Assembly: GCA_015056015.1 (NCBI GenBank)
Contig: SVHD01000001.1
Coordinates: 135,636-199,635 of the forward strand
Length of the DNA: 64,000 bases
DNA from: Clostridiales bacterium
Lineage (GTDB): Bacteria > Bacillota > Clostridia > Christensenellales > Aristaeellaceae
Reading direction: 5' to 3'
Shown here piece by piece: positions 1 to 9,314 of this stretch. Both the position numbers and the translations under genes were made by a program. How positions within the stretch are numbered: the stretch's first letter is position 1; each line of letters begins with the position of its first letter. The notes under the pieces were generated by a model. The model searched no databases. It was not told where the DNA came from and saw nothing but the letters and a program-made list of their open reading frames with translations.

Positions 1-1680
1 CAGACGGGGCCATACGGTTTCGCCGCGATGCTCAATGCCAGCCCACTGATAGCCGCCGGCGATCCAGGGCCGGGCCATGAAATACTGCCAGGTCTTTTCG
101 CGGGCCAGGAAGGATTTGTTGGTATCCCGGTCATAGCCATACACATAGCCGCGTTCGGGGCAATCAGCCAGATACCAGCCGCGGGTGGTGCTGGTGGCGG
201 CGCATTCGGAAGAAACCAGGGGCACATCGGGATACTTTTCGTGGAGCAGATCAAAGTGGGTCAGGTTATAATTGACGCCCATCACGTCGATGAGATCGGC
301 CACGGTGGAATGGGCCGGATCATGGGAAACGGCGGTGGTGACGGGGCGGGTGGGATCCAGCTGACGGGCACGGAAGAGCATGGCATGGGCAATGCGGCGG
401 CCGGCAGGGGTCTTATGCAGGGGTTCTTCATTGCCGGCGGACCAAAGCACCACGCAGGGATGGTTGCGGTCGCGCTTGATGAGCATATCCAGCTGCTCCA
501 TGCCTTCGGGGGTGCTCTGATACCAGCGGGTTTCCGCCATGGTAAGGAAGCCCAGCTCATCCAGCATATTCATGGTGTAATCATGATGGGGATAGTGGGC
601 GCAGCGATAGCCGTTGGCGCCCATTTCCTTGAGCAGCTCCAGCCGATAGCGCTGTACGCGCTTGGGAACGGCCTTACCGGTGAGGCCGTAATCCTGATGG
701 CAGCAGACGCCCTTGATCTTGACAGAGCGGCCATTGAGGAAGAAGCCCAGATCCTTATCAAAGCGGATGGTACGGAAACCGAAGCGATTCGTCTGCTTTT
801 CCACAATTTCCCCATCCACGGTCACGGTGGTTTCCACGGTATAGAGATTCAGGGGCGTTTCGATATCCCACAGGGCGGGATTCTTCACTTCGCCCTTCTG
901 CTTGAGGGTGGCCTTTTCCCGGGCGGGGATCAGGATTTCGCCTTCCAGGGTTTCCACCACATTGCCATCCTTATCCTTGGCAACGGAGAGCACCTTGGCG
1001 GTCTTTTCCACATAATCGTCATTGCGCAGCGTGGTATCAACGGGCAGCGCCCACACGTCGTTTTCGCCCTTTTCGGGATGGACGAATACGCCGTAGAGAT
1101 CCACGGCCACGGGCTCGGATTTGATCAGCCATACGGGACGATAGATGCCGGCGCCTTCATACCACCAGCCTTCATGCTCGCTGGTAGCATCGATATGGAT
1201 GGCCACCACGTTATGGCCGCCAAATTCCGCCACATCGGTGATATCCACTTCAAAGGAATTATAGCCGCAGTTATTGGTCAGCATATAGCAGCCGTTGACA
1301 TACACCTTGCAATGCACGCCAACGCCTTCAAAATACAGGCTGATGCGGCGGCCGTCATCCTCGGCGGGCAATTCAAAATGCTTGCGATACCAGGCATTTT
1401 CATATTTGAAGAAGCCCAGGGTGTTATTATTTTCGGGCTTGGGCTCCTGGCCGATAATATAGTCATGGGGCACATCTACCGGCAGCCAGGTTTCATGGGT
1501 GATCATACCGGAATCATTATAGTATTCGGTGCCGTCCATATAGCCGCGGGCAGCAGGGCCGCAGCGCTTGCGTTCGCACTTGGCTTCAATATACATAGGG
1601 GATTTCAGCTTTGCTTCCTGAACTTCAATATCGCCCAGATGGAATCGCCAATCTTTGTTGAAGGAAATGATCTCTTTCAT
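1..1680 (-). CDS. Glycoside hydrolase family 2 protein (beta-galactosidase/beta-glucuronidase type), 3' part cut by window edge
   Basis: Reverse-strand translation from ATG at 1680 (MKEIISFNKDWRFHLGDIEVQEAK...) has GH2 motifs: VPHDYI, YFEGVGVHCKVYVNG, GVCCHQDYGLTGKAVPKRVQRYRLELLKEMGANGYRCAHYPH, WSAGNEEP; RBS GGAGAAG upstream; open through base 1. Confidence 0.93.
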   Translation of the reverse strand, partial: MKEIISFNKDWRFHLGDIEVQEAKLKSPMYIEAKCERKRCGPAARGYMDGTEYYNDSGMITHETWLPVDVPHDYIIGQEPKPENNNTLGFFKYENAWYRKHFELPAEDDGRRISLYFEGVGVHCKVYVNGCYMLTNNCGYNSFEVDITDVAEFGGHNVVAIHIDATSEHEGWWYEGAGIYRPVWLIKSEPVAVDLYGVFVHPEKGENDVWALPVDTTLRNDDYVEKTAKVLSVAKDKDGNVVETLEGEILIPAREKATLKQKGEVKNPALWDIETPLNLYTVETTVTVDGEIVEKQTNRFGFRTIRFDKDLGFFLNGRSVKIKGVCCHQDYGLTGKAVPKRVQRYRLELLKEMGANGYRCAHYPHHDYTMNMLDELGFLTMAETRWYQSTPEGMEQLDMLIKRDRNHPCVVLWSAGNEEPLHKTPAGRRIAHAMLFRARQLDPTRPVTTAVSHDPAHSTVADLIDVMGVNYNLTHFDLLHEKYPDVPLVSSECAATSTTRGWYLADCPERGYVYGYDRDTNKSFLAREKTWQYFMARPWIAGGYQWAGIEHRGETVWPRL

Positions 1681-1737
1681 GGTCTTCTCCTTTTCTGTAT
1701 TAGGGACGGCACGCCATCCCCATATTTTGCTATTGTG

Positions 1738-1766
1738 ATTATACACCCAAATATTCTAAATTGCAA
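1738..1766 (-). promoter_or_regulatory. Sigma-A-type promoter for the GH2 gene
   Basis: Minus strand TTGCAA-17 bp-TATAAT. Confidence 0.6.
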
Positions 1767-1868
1767 TTTGCCTTTTTTTGTTTCTCATTGCATTATTTGA
1801 AATCCTTGTATTTTTTCTCCCCCTTTCCCCTCTTTTTTTGTAAAACGGATGCATTTTTTGAAATAATG

Positions 1869-1896
1869 TTTACATTTTGAAAAAATCCTCTATAAT
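1869..1896 (+). promoter_or_regulatory. Sigma-A-type promoter for the GH35 gene
   Basis: TTTACA-16 bp-TATAAT about 50 bp upstream of the ATG. Confidence 0.6.
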
Positions 1897-1946
1897 GAAA
1901 ATATCGTCTCAGCAAAATTTCGTTCAATAGAAAGGAAGAAATCAGC

Positions 1947-3740
1947 ATGAGCAAAGAATTGCTTGAAATCAAAAAGGATGGGCTGCTTCTGGGCGGCAAG
2001 CCCTTTTACCTGGCCAGCGGCTCTTTCCATTATTTCCGCACCATGCCCGGCGGCTGGAGAAAGCGCCTGGAACTGATGAAGGATTTTGGTCTCACTGCGG
2101 TGCAGACCTATGTAGCCTGGAATCTGCATGAGCCGGAAGAAGGAAAATTTGATTTTTCCGGTATGCTGGATCTTTCCGCGTTCCTTTCTTTATGCCAGGA
2201 AGTGGGGCTGAAGGTCATGCTTCGTCCCGCGCCCTTTATTTGCTCCGAATGGGAATTCGGCGGCATGCCCTGGTGGCTTTTGAAGGAAAAGAATCAGGCC
2301 CTGCGCTGCATGGACGAGCGCTTCACTAAGGCCGTGCACAATTTCTATCAAGCCCTGGCCCCCCAGTTTGTGCCCCACCTTTCCACCAACGGCGGCCCCA
2401 TCATCGCCGTGGACCTGGAAAATGAATACGGCGGCTATGGCAACGACAAAGAATATCTTCTCTTCTTGAAATCCGAGCTGGAAAACTGCGGGGTGGATGT
2501 GCCCTTCTACACCACCGACGGCAACATTATGCAGATGCTGCGGGAAGGCAGCCTGCCAGGTATCTGGGCGGGGGTGAATTACCGCATCGAAAGCAAGGAA
2601 GCCATTGCCCGTCTGCGCCAGGTGAAGCCCGAATTCGTACCTTTCGTGGGCGAATATTGGTCCGGCCGGGCCACTTACTTTGGCGAGCCCTTCGCCCCCC
2701 GGGAAGTGCCGCCCATCGCAAAAGCCTACCGGGAAGCGCTGGATGAAGGGGCCATGGTGAATTTCTATATGTTCTGCGGCGGCACCAATTTCGGCTTCAT
2801 GAACGGCGCCCGCATCACCCCGCCGTTCAACGGCAAGGGCGATAGAATCTATCGCGCCATCACCACCAGCTATGATGTGAACGCTCTGGTGGGCGAGGAT
2901 GGCTATCCCACCGAAAAATATTTTGCCTGCCGCAAGGAATTGGACGCCTTCCTGGGCAAGCCCGTCCGGGAAGCGGAGGAAGTGAAGCGGGAGGCCATCG
3001 TGCATGCGCCCGTGACCTTTACAAATTGCGCGCCCATGCTGGAAAATCTGCCCGCCCTGACCACGCCTGTCAAATCCGCCGGGCTCAAAACCTTTGAACA
3101 ATTGGATCTGGCCTACGGCTTTATGGTTTATGAAACGGAATTGCATGCCGGCTATCCCGAAGGGCTGCCCCTCAAGATTTTCGGGCTTCATGACCGGATG
3201 CAGGTTTTCGTGGACGGGGAATACAAGGGCTATTATCAGCGGGATGTGGAATCCGATTTCATTCAGCTCTCCACCGGCGACAAGCCTGCCAAGCTTTCCC
3301 TGGTGGTGGAAAATATGGGCCGCAATAATACCGGCCCCCATCTGCGGGATGAAAAGGGCATCCTGGAGGAAGTGCGCTGGGGCTTTCCCAATCTCTTCCA
3401 CTGGACCCATTGGCCCCTGGCCCTGAAGGATTTGAGCGGCCTTGCCTACACCGAAACCGAAACCGAAAAAGCCCCCGCCTTCTACAAGGCCGCTTTCACC
3501 CTGGATGCAATCAAGGATGGGCATCTGGTGATGGAAAACTGCGAAAAGGGCATGGTCTGGGTCAACGGCTTCAATCTGGGCCGCTACTGGAAGATTGGCC
3601 CGCAGCAGTCCCTCTATCTCCCCGCCGATATCCTCAAGGAAGGCGAAAACGAAATCATCGTGCTGGATCTGATGGGCGGCAAGGCCGCAGACAAGCGCGT
3701 CCTCTTCGCCGATCGTCCCCAGTGGGATATCACGGAGTAA
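1947..3740 (+). CDS. Glycoside hydrolase family 35 beta-galactosidase
   Basis: 597 aa; GH35 motifs GGKPFYLASGSFHYFRTMPGGWRKRLELMKDFGLTAVQTYVAWNLHEP, VDLENEYGGYG, GEYWSGRATYFGEP; RBS AAAGGAAG. Confidence 0.95.
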   Translation: MSKELLEIKKDGLLLGGKPFYLASGSFHYFRTMPGGWRKRLELMKDFGLTAVQTYVAWNLHEPEEGKFDFSGMLDLSAFLSLCQEVGLKVMLRPAPFICSEWEFGGMPWWLLKEKNQALRCMDERFTKAVHNFYQALAPQFVPHLSTNGGPIIAVDLENEYGGYGNDKEYLLFLKSELENCGVDVPFYTTDGNIMQMLREGSLPGIWAGVNYRIESKEAIARLRQVKPEFVPFVGEYWSGRATYFGEPFAPREVPPIAKAYREALDEGAMVNFYMFCGGTNFGFMNGARITPPFNGKGDRIYRAITTSYDVNALVGEDGYPTEKYFACRKELDAFLGKPVREAEEVKREAIVHAPVTFTNCAPMLENLPALTTPVKSAGLKTFEQLDLAYGFMVYETELHAGYPEGLPLKIFGLHDRMQVFVDGEYKGYYQRDVESDFIQLSTGDKPAKLSLVVENMGRNNTGPHLRDEKGILEEVRWGFPNLFHWTHWPLALKDLSGLAYTETETEKAPAFYKAAFTLDAIKDGHLVMENCEKGMVWVNGFNLGRYWKIGPQQSLYLPADILKEGENEIIVLDLMGGKAADKRVLFADRPQWDITE

Positions 3741-3757
3741 GGTTATTGAAAAATTTT

Positions 3758-3862
3758 CTGGGGGAACCATTCTTTGTGGCCAAAGAATGGTTCCCCCAGT
3801 CCCCCTCCAAGAAAGCTGTACTGGATATTTTATGCGTGTTCTGATCAGCTTGAATACCAGTG
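3758..3862 (+). repeat. Intergenic hairpin-tail element, copy 1
   Basis: Perfect 19-bp stem CTGGGGGAACCATTCTTTG/CAAAGAATGGTTCCCCCAG, tail CCCCCTCCAAGAAAGC..ACTGGATATT..ATACCAGTG. Confidence 0.85.
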
Positions 3863-3880
3863 TGAGGATAATGGAATATT

Positions 3881-3985
3881 GCGAGAGGGCCTTTCTTTTA
3901 AAAAAAGAAAGGCCCTCTCGCGCTCTCCCAAAGAAAACCGGCTCTGGATGTTTCCAACGTGTTCTCATTCACTTGAATGCCAGTG
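3881..3985 (+). repeat. Intergenic hairpin-tail element, copy 2
   Basis: Perfect 19-bp stem GCGAGAGGGCCTTTCTTTT/AAAAGAAAGGCCCTCTCGC, tail GCTCTCCCAAAGAAAACC..CTCTGGATG..AATGCCAGTG. Confidence 0.88.
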
Positions 3986-4042
3986 AAAAACGTCATGAAA
4001 CAGGGAGAAATTGTCGATCCGAAGGAAAACAACGTAATTTCC

Positions 4043-4106
4043 CAATTGCTTTCTTGGAGGGGGCGCGGGGGAGGGGTTCTTTGGCCACAAAGAACCTCTC
4101 CCCCGC
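4043..4106 (-). repeat. Intergenic hairpin-tail element, copy 3 (inverted relative to copy 2)
   Basis: GCTTTCTTGGAGGGGGC then stem GCGGGGGAGGGGTTCTTT/AAAGAACCTCTCCCCCGC (one mismatch). Confidence 0.8.
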
Positions 4107-4124
4107 AAAAATCCCCCACTCCCA

Positions 4125-4769
4125 TCAAATCTTCTCAAATTTTTCGGGGCCCTGCTTACAGATGGGGCATTTTTCCGGGGGCTGGTTTCCGGTGTGGACA
4201 TAGCCGCAGACGGTGCAGCGCCACTGGGGCTGATCGGATTCTTTTTTCGGGGCTTCCGGCTGGAAGGAGGACGCCTTGGGCGGGGTGACGCCCTTTTTCA
4301 CCAGATGATAATCCGCATAGGTGAGGGGCTTGCCATAGCCGGTAACAACCGCCTCTTCCACCAGGCCCACAAAGAGGATATGGGTGCCCACATCCAGGGA
4401 AGAAACCACCTTGCAGGAAAAGGCCGCGCCCACTTCTGCGCTGTCCAGCAGCATGGGATCGCCGGCGGCGGAATGGGTCACGTCCATCCCCGCAAATTTA
4501 TCGATTTCCCGGCCGCTTTTGAAGCCGTAACGGCCAATGAATTCCATATGCGCATCCTGAGTGAGCACATTCACGGAAAAATGCCCGCTTTTCTGAATCA
4601 TTTCGCAGGTGCAGTTTTCCTTATTTACGGCCACGGAAATCTGGGCCGGGGTGGCGGTCACCTGGCAGGCCGTATTGATAATGCAGCCGTAATCCTGGTT
4701 TTCGTAGGCGGTACCCAGCAGATATACGCCATAGGAAAGTTGAAAGAACGCTTTGAAATCCATAATCAT
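4125..4769 (-). CDS. Flavin reductase domain plus C-terminal rubredoxin-like domain (high-molecular-weight rubredoxin type)
   Basis: 214 aa; N-terminal flavin reductase-like (YGVYLLGTAYENQDYGCIINTACQVTATPAQISVAVNKENCT); C-terminal WRCTVCGYVHTGNQPPEKCPICKQG rubredoxin CxxC...CxxC. Confidence 0.9.
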   Translation of the reverse strand: MIMDFKAFFQLSYGVYLLGTAYENQDYGCIINTACQVTATPAQISVAVNKENCTCEMIQKSGHFSVNVLTQDAHMEFIGRYGFKSGREIDKFAGMDVTHSAAGDPMLLDSAEVGAAFSCKVVSSLDVGTHILFVGLVEEAVVTGYGKPLTYADYHLVKKGVTPPKASSFQPEAPKKESDQPQWRCTVCGYVHTGNQPPEKCPICKQGPEKFEKI

Positions 4770-4820
4770 TTCCTCTTTTCCTTTTGTTTTCGTTTTTATT
4801 CTACCCGTCTATTTCCATCA

Positions 4821-5666
4821 TCAAACGGATTGATAAATCTTTTGCATGGCCAGGGCGTCCTCAGCCATGGTTCCCTTGGATTCGCAGATGATTCTGGGCT
4901 GATACCCCCGCGCCTTCAGCAGCGGCGCAAGATTCTCAAACCGGGGGCCGTAATCCGCCTCCGCAAAGGTGCGATGCCGCTTTTCCCCGGCGGCGGTATA
5001 TTCGATGGTGGAAAAATGAATGTGGGTTTGCCGGGCGCGATCAATGCCCAGGATTTCCTCCATCCGATCCAGCACCCGGGCAAAATCTTCCGTGCCTTTC
5101 AGGCTGCCCTGGGTAATGGCGTGGAGATGGGCGAAATCAATGCAGGAATACAGCCGCTCATCCAGCAGGCAGAAATCCAGCGTCTGATCCAGATTGCCGA
5201 TCTGGCTTTTTTTGCCCATGGTCTCGGGGCAGAGATGAATATGGGAAAGGCCCAGATCATCCAGTCGGCGATAGGCCTCTCGGATGCCGTCCCGGCAATT
5301 TTGCAGCGCGGTTTCCCAATCCAGCTTCATCACCGCGCCTACATGCACCACCACCCGATCGCCCCCCAGGATATTCACCAGCCGGGCGCTTTCGGTAATA
5401 TAACGATAGGAATTTTCCCGTTTTTCGGGATCAGGATTGGCCAGATTGATGAAATAGGGCGCATGAGCGCTCATGGCAATATCCTGCGCCCGGGCTTCCC
5501 CGGCGATTTTTTCCGCCATTTCATCGGAAAGGGAAACGCCCCGGCCAAAGGAATATTCATAGGCGGAAAGCCCCATTTCCTTCAGCCATCCCGGCGCTTG
5601 CCAGGTGCTCTTATACCCCTGCGCGTAAAAGGATTCCGAATTGCCTGCCGGCCCGAATCGAATCAT
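4821..5666 (-). CDS. Deoxyribonuclease IV (endonuclease IV)-like TIM-barrel protein
   Basis: 281 aa; MSAHAPYFINLANPDPEKRENSYRYI, GGDRVVVHVGAVMK, LCPETMGKKSQIG motifs of AP endonuclease family 2. Confidence 0.85.
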   Translation of the reverse strand: MIRFGPAGNSESFYAQGYKSTWQAPGWLKEMGLSAYEYSFGRGVSLSDEMAEKIAGEARAQDIAMSAHAPYFINLANPDPEKRENSYRYITESARLVNILGGDRVVVHVGAVMKLDWETALQNCRDGIREAYRRLDDLGLSHIHLCPETMGKKSQIGNLDQTLDFCLLDERLYSCIDFAHLHAITQGSLKGTEDFARVLDRMEEILGIDRARQTHIHFSTIEYTAAGEKRHRTFAEADYGPRFENLAPLLKARGYQPRIICESKGTMAEDALAMQKIYQSV

Positions 5667-5689
5667 CTATTGCTCCTTTTGAGTTTTTT

Positions 5690-5766
5690 GCGGGAGGAGG
5701 CTTTTGAGCCAAAAGCCCCCTCCCGCCCCCTCCCGAAAAGCGATTGGAGAAATTTCAAATTACCAG
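5690..5766 (+). repeat. Intergenic hairpin-tail element, copy 4
   Basis: Stem GCGGGAGGAGGCTTTTG/CAAAAGCCCCCTCCCGC (one mismatch), tail CCCCTCCCGAAAAGCGATTGGAGA..TACCAG. Confidence 0.75.
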
Positions 5767-5820
5767 GATATCAGCAATTTCCTCCAGCTTATCGTTACAG
5801 GGAGACATTGATAATCAGAT

Positions 5821-5901
5821 GGCACCATAAATAATGCCAATAGTTTTCTTGGAGGGGGTGCGGGGGAACCATTCTTTGAAGCCAAAGAATGGTTCCCCCG
5901 C
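5821..5901 (-). repeat. Intergenic hairpin-tail element, copy 5 (inverted relative to copy 4)
   Basis: TTTTCTTGGAGGGGGT then perfect 19-bp stem GCGGGGGAACCATTCTTTG/CAAAGAATGGTTCCCCCGC. Confidence 0.82.
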
Positions 5902-5919
5902 AAATATCCCCATCCCCTC

Positions 5920-6630
5920 TCATCGGGAATACACGCCGGTGATGATTTCTTTTTTGAACAGCTCCGCGTTGGGCTGGCCGCGCCTGCCGGCGTCTTCGGC
6001 GTCGCGGACGGCCTGCTCCCGATCATAGGGCACGGTGACCATGGTAATATCCAGGGGCGAAAGGGTCTTGCTTTCCAATTCTCCGCGCAGGATGGCATAC
6101 TGCACCATGGGCACGCCGATGCCATTGCCCACGCTGCCCGTATTAAAGAGCAGCCCTTTATGGGCCAGTACCCTGGTGCCCTGGCGATGGACGTCTGCAT
6201 AGCCCACCACATCATAATCCGGTTCAAATAACGCGGTGAGAAATTCCTCTTCCCCATAGGTCTGCACGGCATAGGGCAGGAAGGGCCGGCCATGGAGCAG
6301 ACGCATTTTCCGCCCGGAAATATAGCAGGAATATTCCATGGGCAATTGGCACAGGGCCTTCATTCTTCTTTCGCCCAGCTGCCGATAATAAAAATCATCA
6401 TTGGGAAAGAGCATTTCGCCGATGCCCTCTTCCCAATTCCCCTGCAGAATAAATTCGCAGCGGCTTTCCGCCCAGTCAAAGGTGCGATCGGAGGAGGGGC
6501 CCTTGCCGATCACATCCCCCAGGCACCAGATTTTTTCAATGCCCCGTGCCCGCAAATCCCTGTCCAGGGCCTCAGTGGCAGGCCAATTGCCATGCAGATC
6601 GGCCACCAATGCAATTTCAGTCATCATCAT
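5920..6630 (-). CDS. Metallophosphoesterase (calcineurin-like, YfcE/PP-family)
   Basis: 236 aa; IALVADLHGNWPATEAL, IWCLGDVIGKGP, LQGNWEE, LLHGRP, VGYADVHRQ motifs. Confidence 0.9.
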   Translation of the reverse strand: MMMTEIALVADLHGNWPATEALDRDLRARGIEKIWCLGDVIGKGPSSDRTFDWAESRCEFILQGNWEEGIGEMLFPNDDFYYRQLGERRMKALCQLPMEYSCYISGRKMRLLHGRPFLPYAVQTYGEEEFLTALFEPDYDVVGYADVHRQGTRVLAHKGLLFNTGSVGNGIGVPMVQYAILRGELESKTLSPLDITMVTVPYDREQAVRDAEDAGRRGQPNAELFKKEIITGVYSR

Positions 6631-8069
6631 TCCTCACAGGCCTTCACAAAGGCATTAAAGAGCATTTGGGCGTCGGGCACATAATCACTGAGGGATTCGG
6701 GATGCCACTGAACGGACAAAACAAATTTCTTGCCCTCCAATTCCACACCCTCAATCAACCCATCGGGGGCATAGGCGGAGGGACGGAGGCCCTTGCCCAA
6801 TTCCTTGACCGCCTGATGGTGGCGGCTGTTGACCTTGATTTCGGAAAGCCCGGTGATTTTCTGGATCAGGGATCCTTCCTCCAGCTTTACGGCATGCACC
6901 TGATCCCGGGGCACTTCGTAGCGGGGATGCTTGAGCTGGGGGCCGAACTGGGCTTCAATATCCTGATACAGCTTGCCGCCCAGGGCGCAATTCAATACCT
7001 GATGCCCCCGGCAGATGGCCATGATGGGCTTATCCATTTCCAGGGCCTTGCGGCAGAGATAGAATTCCATCTTATCCCGCAGGGGCGCGGTTTCGCCGCA
7101 CAGGGACGTTTTTTCCTCGCCATAGGTATCCGGGCCCACATCCGCGCCGCCGGTAAGCAAAAGGCCGTCGATATGGGAAAGCATTTCATCCCAAAGCTCC
7201 TGATCATCCCCGTAAAGCGGCAGCAGCATGGACAGGGCGCCGGCCCGGCGGACGGCGTCCAGATAATCCTGATTGACGGTGATGCGGCCGGTCTTATCAT
7301 CCACGGAAGGGGTTACTCCGATTAAACGCATGGCTTTTTCCTCGCTTCTTTTTTCATCATTCTTTTCGTATTTTTCGCAGGCGCCGATGAAGGCGTCAAA
7401 AATTGCCTTGGCCTCCGGGGTAAAATCGGCCAGGATTTCGGGATGCCATTGCAGGCCCAGCACGAAATCCTTTTCCGGCATTTCAATGCCCTCCACGATG
7501 CCATCCGGCGAAACGGCGCTGGCAATCAGCCCCTTTCCCAGATCATGCACCGCCTGATGATGCAGGGAATTGACCCCGAATTCGGAAAGCCCGGTAATTT
7601 TTTTCAGCAGGGTATTTTCCGTTATCGCCACGGAATGCACCTTATTCAGATGCTGATCATGCCGCCGATGAGGCAGGGAATTGGGGCGCAGGGTATCAAT
7701 ATCCTGATAGATGGTGCCGCCCAGGGCGCAATTTAATACCTGCTCGCCCCGGCAAACGCCCAGAATGGGCATATCCATTTCCAGCGCCCGGCGGCAAAGA
7801 TATAATTCCATTTCATCCCGGGCGGCGCAGGGCGGATTGCTCTGGGGGATCATTTCTTCACCAAAATGCTTGGGATCAATATCCCCGCCCCCGGAAAGCA
7901 AAAGCCCGTCGATTTTTGCCAGCATGCTTTCCCATAATTCAGGATCATTGCCGTACAGCGGCAGCAGCAGGGGCAGTGCCCCGGCATTGCGCACGGCATT
8001 CAAAAATTGCCAGCTGATGATGATCCGCCCCGAATCGCTGGGCGTGGGGGTAATGCCAATGATACGCAT
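6627..8069 (-). CDS. Tandem class-I glutamine amidotransferase / gamma-glutamyl-gamma-aminobutyrate hydrolase (PuuD-like), two catalytic domains in one chain
   Basis: Two homologous halves, each with GGGDIDP/GGADVGP, CRGxQVLNCALGG and QWHPE; ATG at 8069 follows a GAAGGAAG RBS (track start 8087 is TTG). Confidence 0.9.
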   Translation of the reverse strand: MRIIGITPTPSDSGRIIISWQFLNAVRNAGALPLLLPLYGNDPELWESMLAKIDGLLLSGGGDIDPKHFGEEMIPQSNPPCAARDEMELYLCRRALEMDMPILGVCRGEQVLNCALGGTIYQDIDTLRPNSLPHRRHDQHLNKVHSVAITENTLLKKITGLSEFGVNSLHHQAVHDLGKGLIASAVSPDGIVEGIEMPEKDFVLGLQWHPEILADFTPEAKAIFDAFIGACEKYEKNDEKRSEEKAMRLIGVTPSVDDKTGRITVNQDYLDAVRRAGALSMLLPLYGDDQELWDEMLSHIDGLLLTGGADVGPDTYGEEKTSLCGETAPLRDKMEFYLCRKALEMDKPIMAICRGHQVLNCALGGKLYQDIEAQFGPQLKHPRYEVPRDQVHAVKLEEGSLIQKITGLSEIKVNSRHHQAVKELGKGLRPSAYAPDGLIEGVELEGKKFVLSVQWHPESLSDYVPDAQMLFNAFVKACEE

Positions 8070-8095
8070 CTGTATTTCTTCCTTCAATCAGTTGA

Positions 8096-8371
8096 TTATT
8101 CCCGCAGGATCAGCTCGGTGCAGCCCTCGCCTGCTTTGCGGATTTTCTTTACCCGGGGATGGGATGCATAGGAAAGGGTCATTTCTTTCAGGGCATCGCC
8201 CCCGTGATAGCCATGAATCACCCGGATGCGGTATACGCTGCCATCCGCCCTGCGAAGGGCGCTGTCCAGGCAAATCCGCGCCTGATAGGCATTTTTGCCG
8301 TGCAGATCAATTTCCGTCACGCCCGGCTGCGGCCCGGTATAGCCCATGGCTTTTCTCCCCTTTCCATTCAA
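8096..8371 (-). CDS. Smr (small MutS-related) domain protein
   Basis: EIDLHGKNAYQARICLDSALRRADGSVYRIRVIHGYHGGDALKEM; start may be the internal Met near 8347. Confidence 0.75.
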   Translation of the reverse strand: MNGKGRKAMGYTGPQPGVTEIDLHGKNAYQARICLDSALRRADGSVYRIRVIHGYHGGDALKEMTLSYASHPRVKKIRKAGEGCTELILRE

Positions 8372-8507
8372 AATTTATCATACGGCGCAGGGAAGGAAAA
8401 GTCAAGGCAAGGCGGGGAAAAAGCCAGCAAAAAGACGAATGGTAAAATCGTTTTGTGCTGTACAAATTGTCCTGTTTCGTGTATCATGCTATCGGAGGGA
8501 TCAAAGA

Positions 8508-9314
8508 ATGGAAATAAAGGATCTTTGGCAGCATGATTTTCATATCGGCATTGATTATGCGGTGCGCCAGCATTACAAACAGGGCGACATTTACAGCTGC
8601 CGCCAGAATCCCCGGCCCCAGCATGCGCTCCTGTATTTTTTGAGCTGCGAAGCCACGTATGAAACCAGACAGGGGCAGATTTTGCATGCACAGCCGGGGG
8701 ATTTGCTGTATTTGGCCAAGCATTCCGAATATACCGTGCGTTTTGGCACGGGAGATCCCCGGAAGCACAGCAGCCTGCTGATCAATTTTCAGTTATTTGA
8801 TGAAAATCATGAAGAAATCTCCCTGGACGCCAATGTATTGCCCCTGCCCTTCTATCCGGCAGAGGAAGCGGAAAAGGCGTTGACCCGCCTGACGGATTTG
8901 TATTATGATTCCGCCTATTCCCCTGGCGCCATGAAGGGCGTGCTGTATCAATTGCTTGCCGATATCAGCCGCAGGGCCAGCGGACAGATGGATTCCGATC
9001 AGACCAATCGGCTTTTTCCGGCGGTTCGCTGGCTGGAAAAGCATTATCATGAGGAAATCAGCGTGCCGAAGCTGGCGGAAATGTGCCGGATGAGCGAAAG
9101 CGGCTTCCGCAAAAAATTCACGGAGGAATTCGGACTTTCTCCCGTCCGCTACCGCCTGGAGCGGCGCATTGAGCAGGCCAAGCGCCTTTTGCAGCATGAG
9201 GCCCTTTCGGTCAGCGAGGTGGCCCAGGGCGTGGGCTTCAATGATCTGAATTATTTCTGCCGCATCTTTCGGAAAATTACCGGCATGAGCCCCGGCGAAT
9301 ATATAAAAGTTTAG
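8508..9314 (+). CDS. AraC family transcriptional regulator with N-terminal cupin-like domain
   Basis: MEIKDLWQHDF...; C-terminal HTH ISVPKLAEMCRMSESGFRKKFTEEFGLSPVRYRLERRIEQAKRLL...VSEVAQGVGFNDLNYFCRIFRKITGMSPGEY; RBS GGAGGG. Confidence 0.92.
   Translation: MEIKDLWQHDFHIGIDYAVRQHYKQGDIYSCRQNPRPQHALLYFLSCEATYETRQGQILHAQPGDLLYLAKHSEYTVRFGTGDPRKHSSLLINFQLFDENHEEISLDANVLPLPFYPAEEAEKALTRLTDLYYDSAYSPGAMKGVLYQLLADISRRASGQMDSDQTNRLFPAVRWLEKHYHEEISVPKLAEMCRMSESGFRKKFTEEFGLSPVRYRLERRIEQAKRLLQHEALSVSEVAQGVGFNDLNYFCRIFRKITGMSPGEYIKV

Noticed and set aside
28-1800. 590-aa plus-strand ORF at the window start
   Set aside because: Low-complexity translation rich in G/H/I/A; the opposite strand gives a clear GH2 protein. 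It is an antisense shadow ORF.
2190-3968. 592-aa minus-strand ORF
   Set aside because: Antisense to the GH35 gene and runs into the intergenic repeat element.
3758-3985. Adjacent near-palindromes considered as a CRISPR array
   Set aside because: No regular repeat-spacer periodicity, the stems differ between copies, copies are dispersed over 60 kb, and no cas genes are present.
3977-4288. Small ORFs such as 'LLSWRGRGGGVLWPQRTSPPQK' and similar peptides at many gaps
   Set aside because: They are translations of the intergenic hairpin repeat in various frames, not a protein family.
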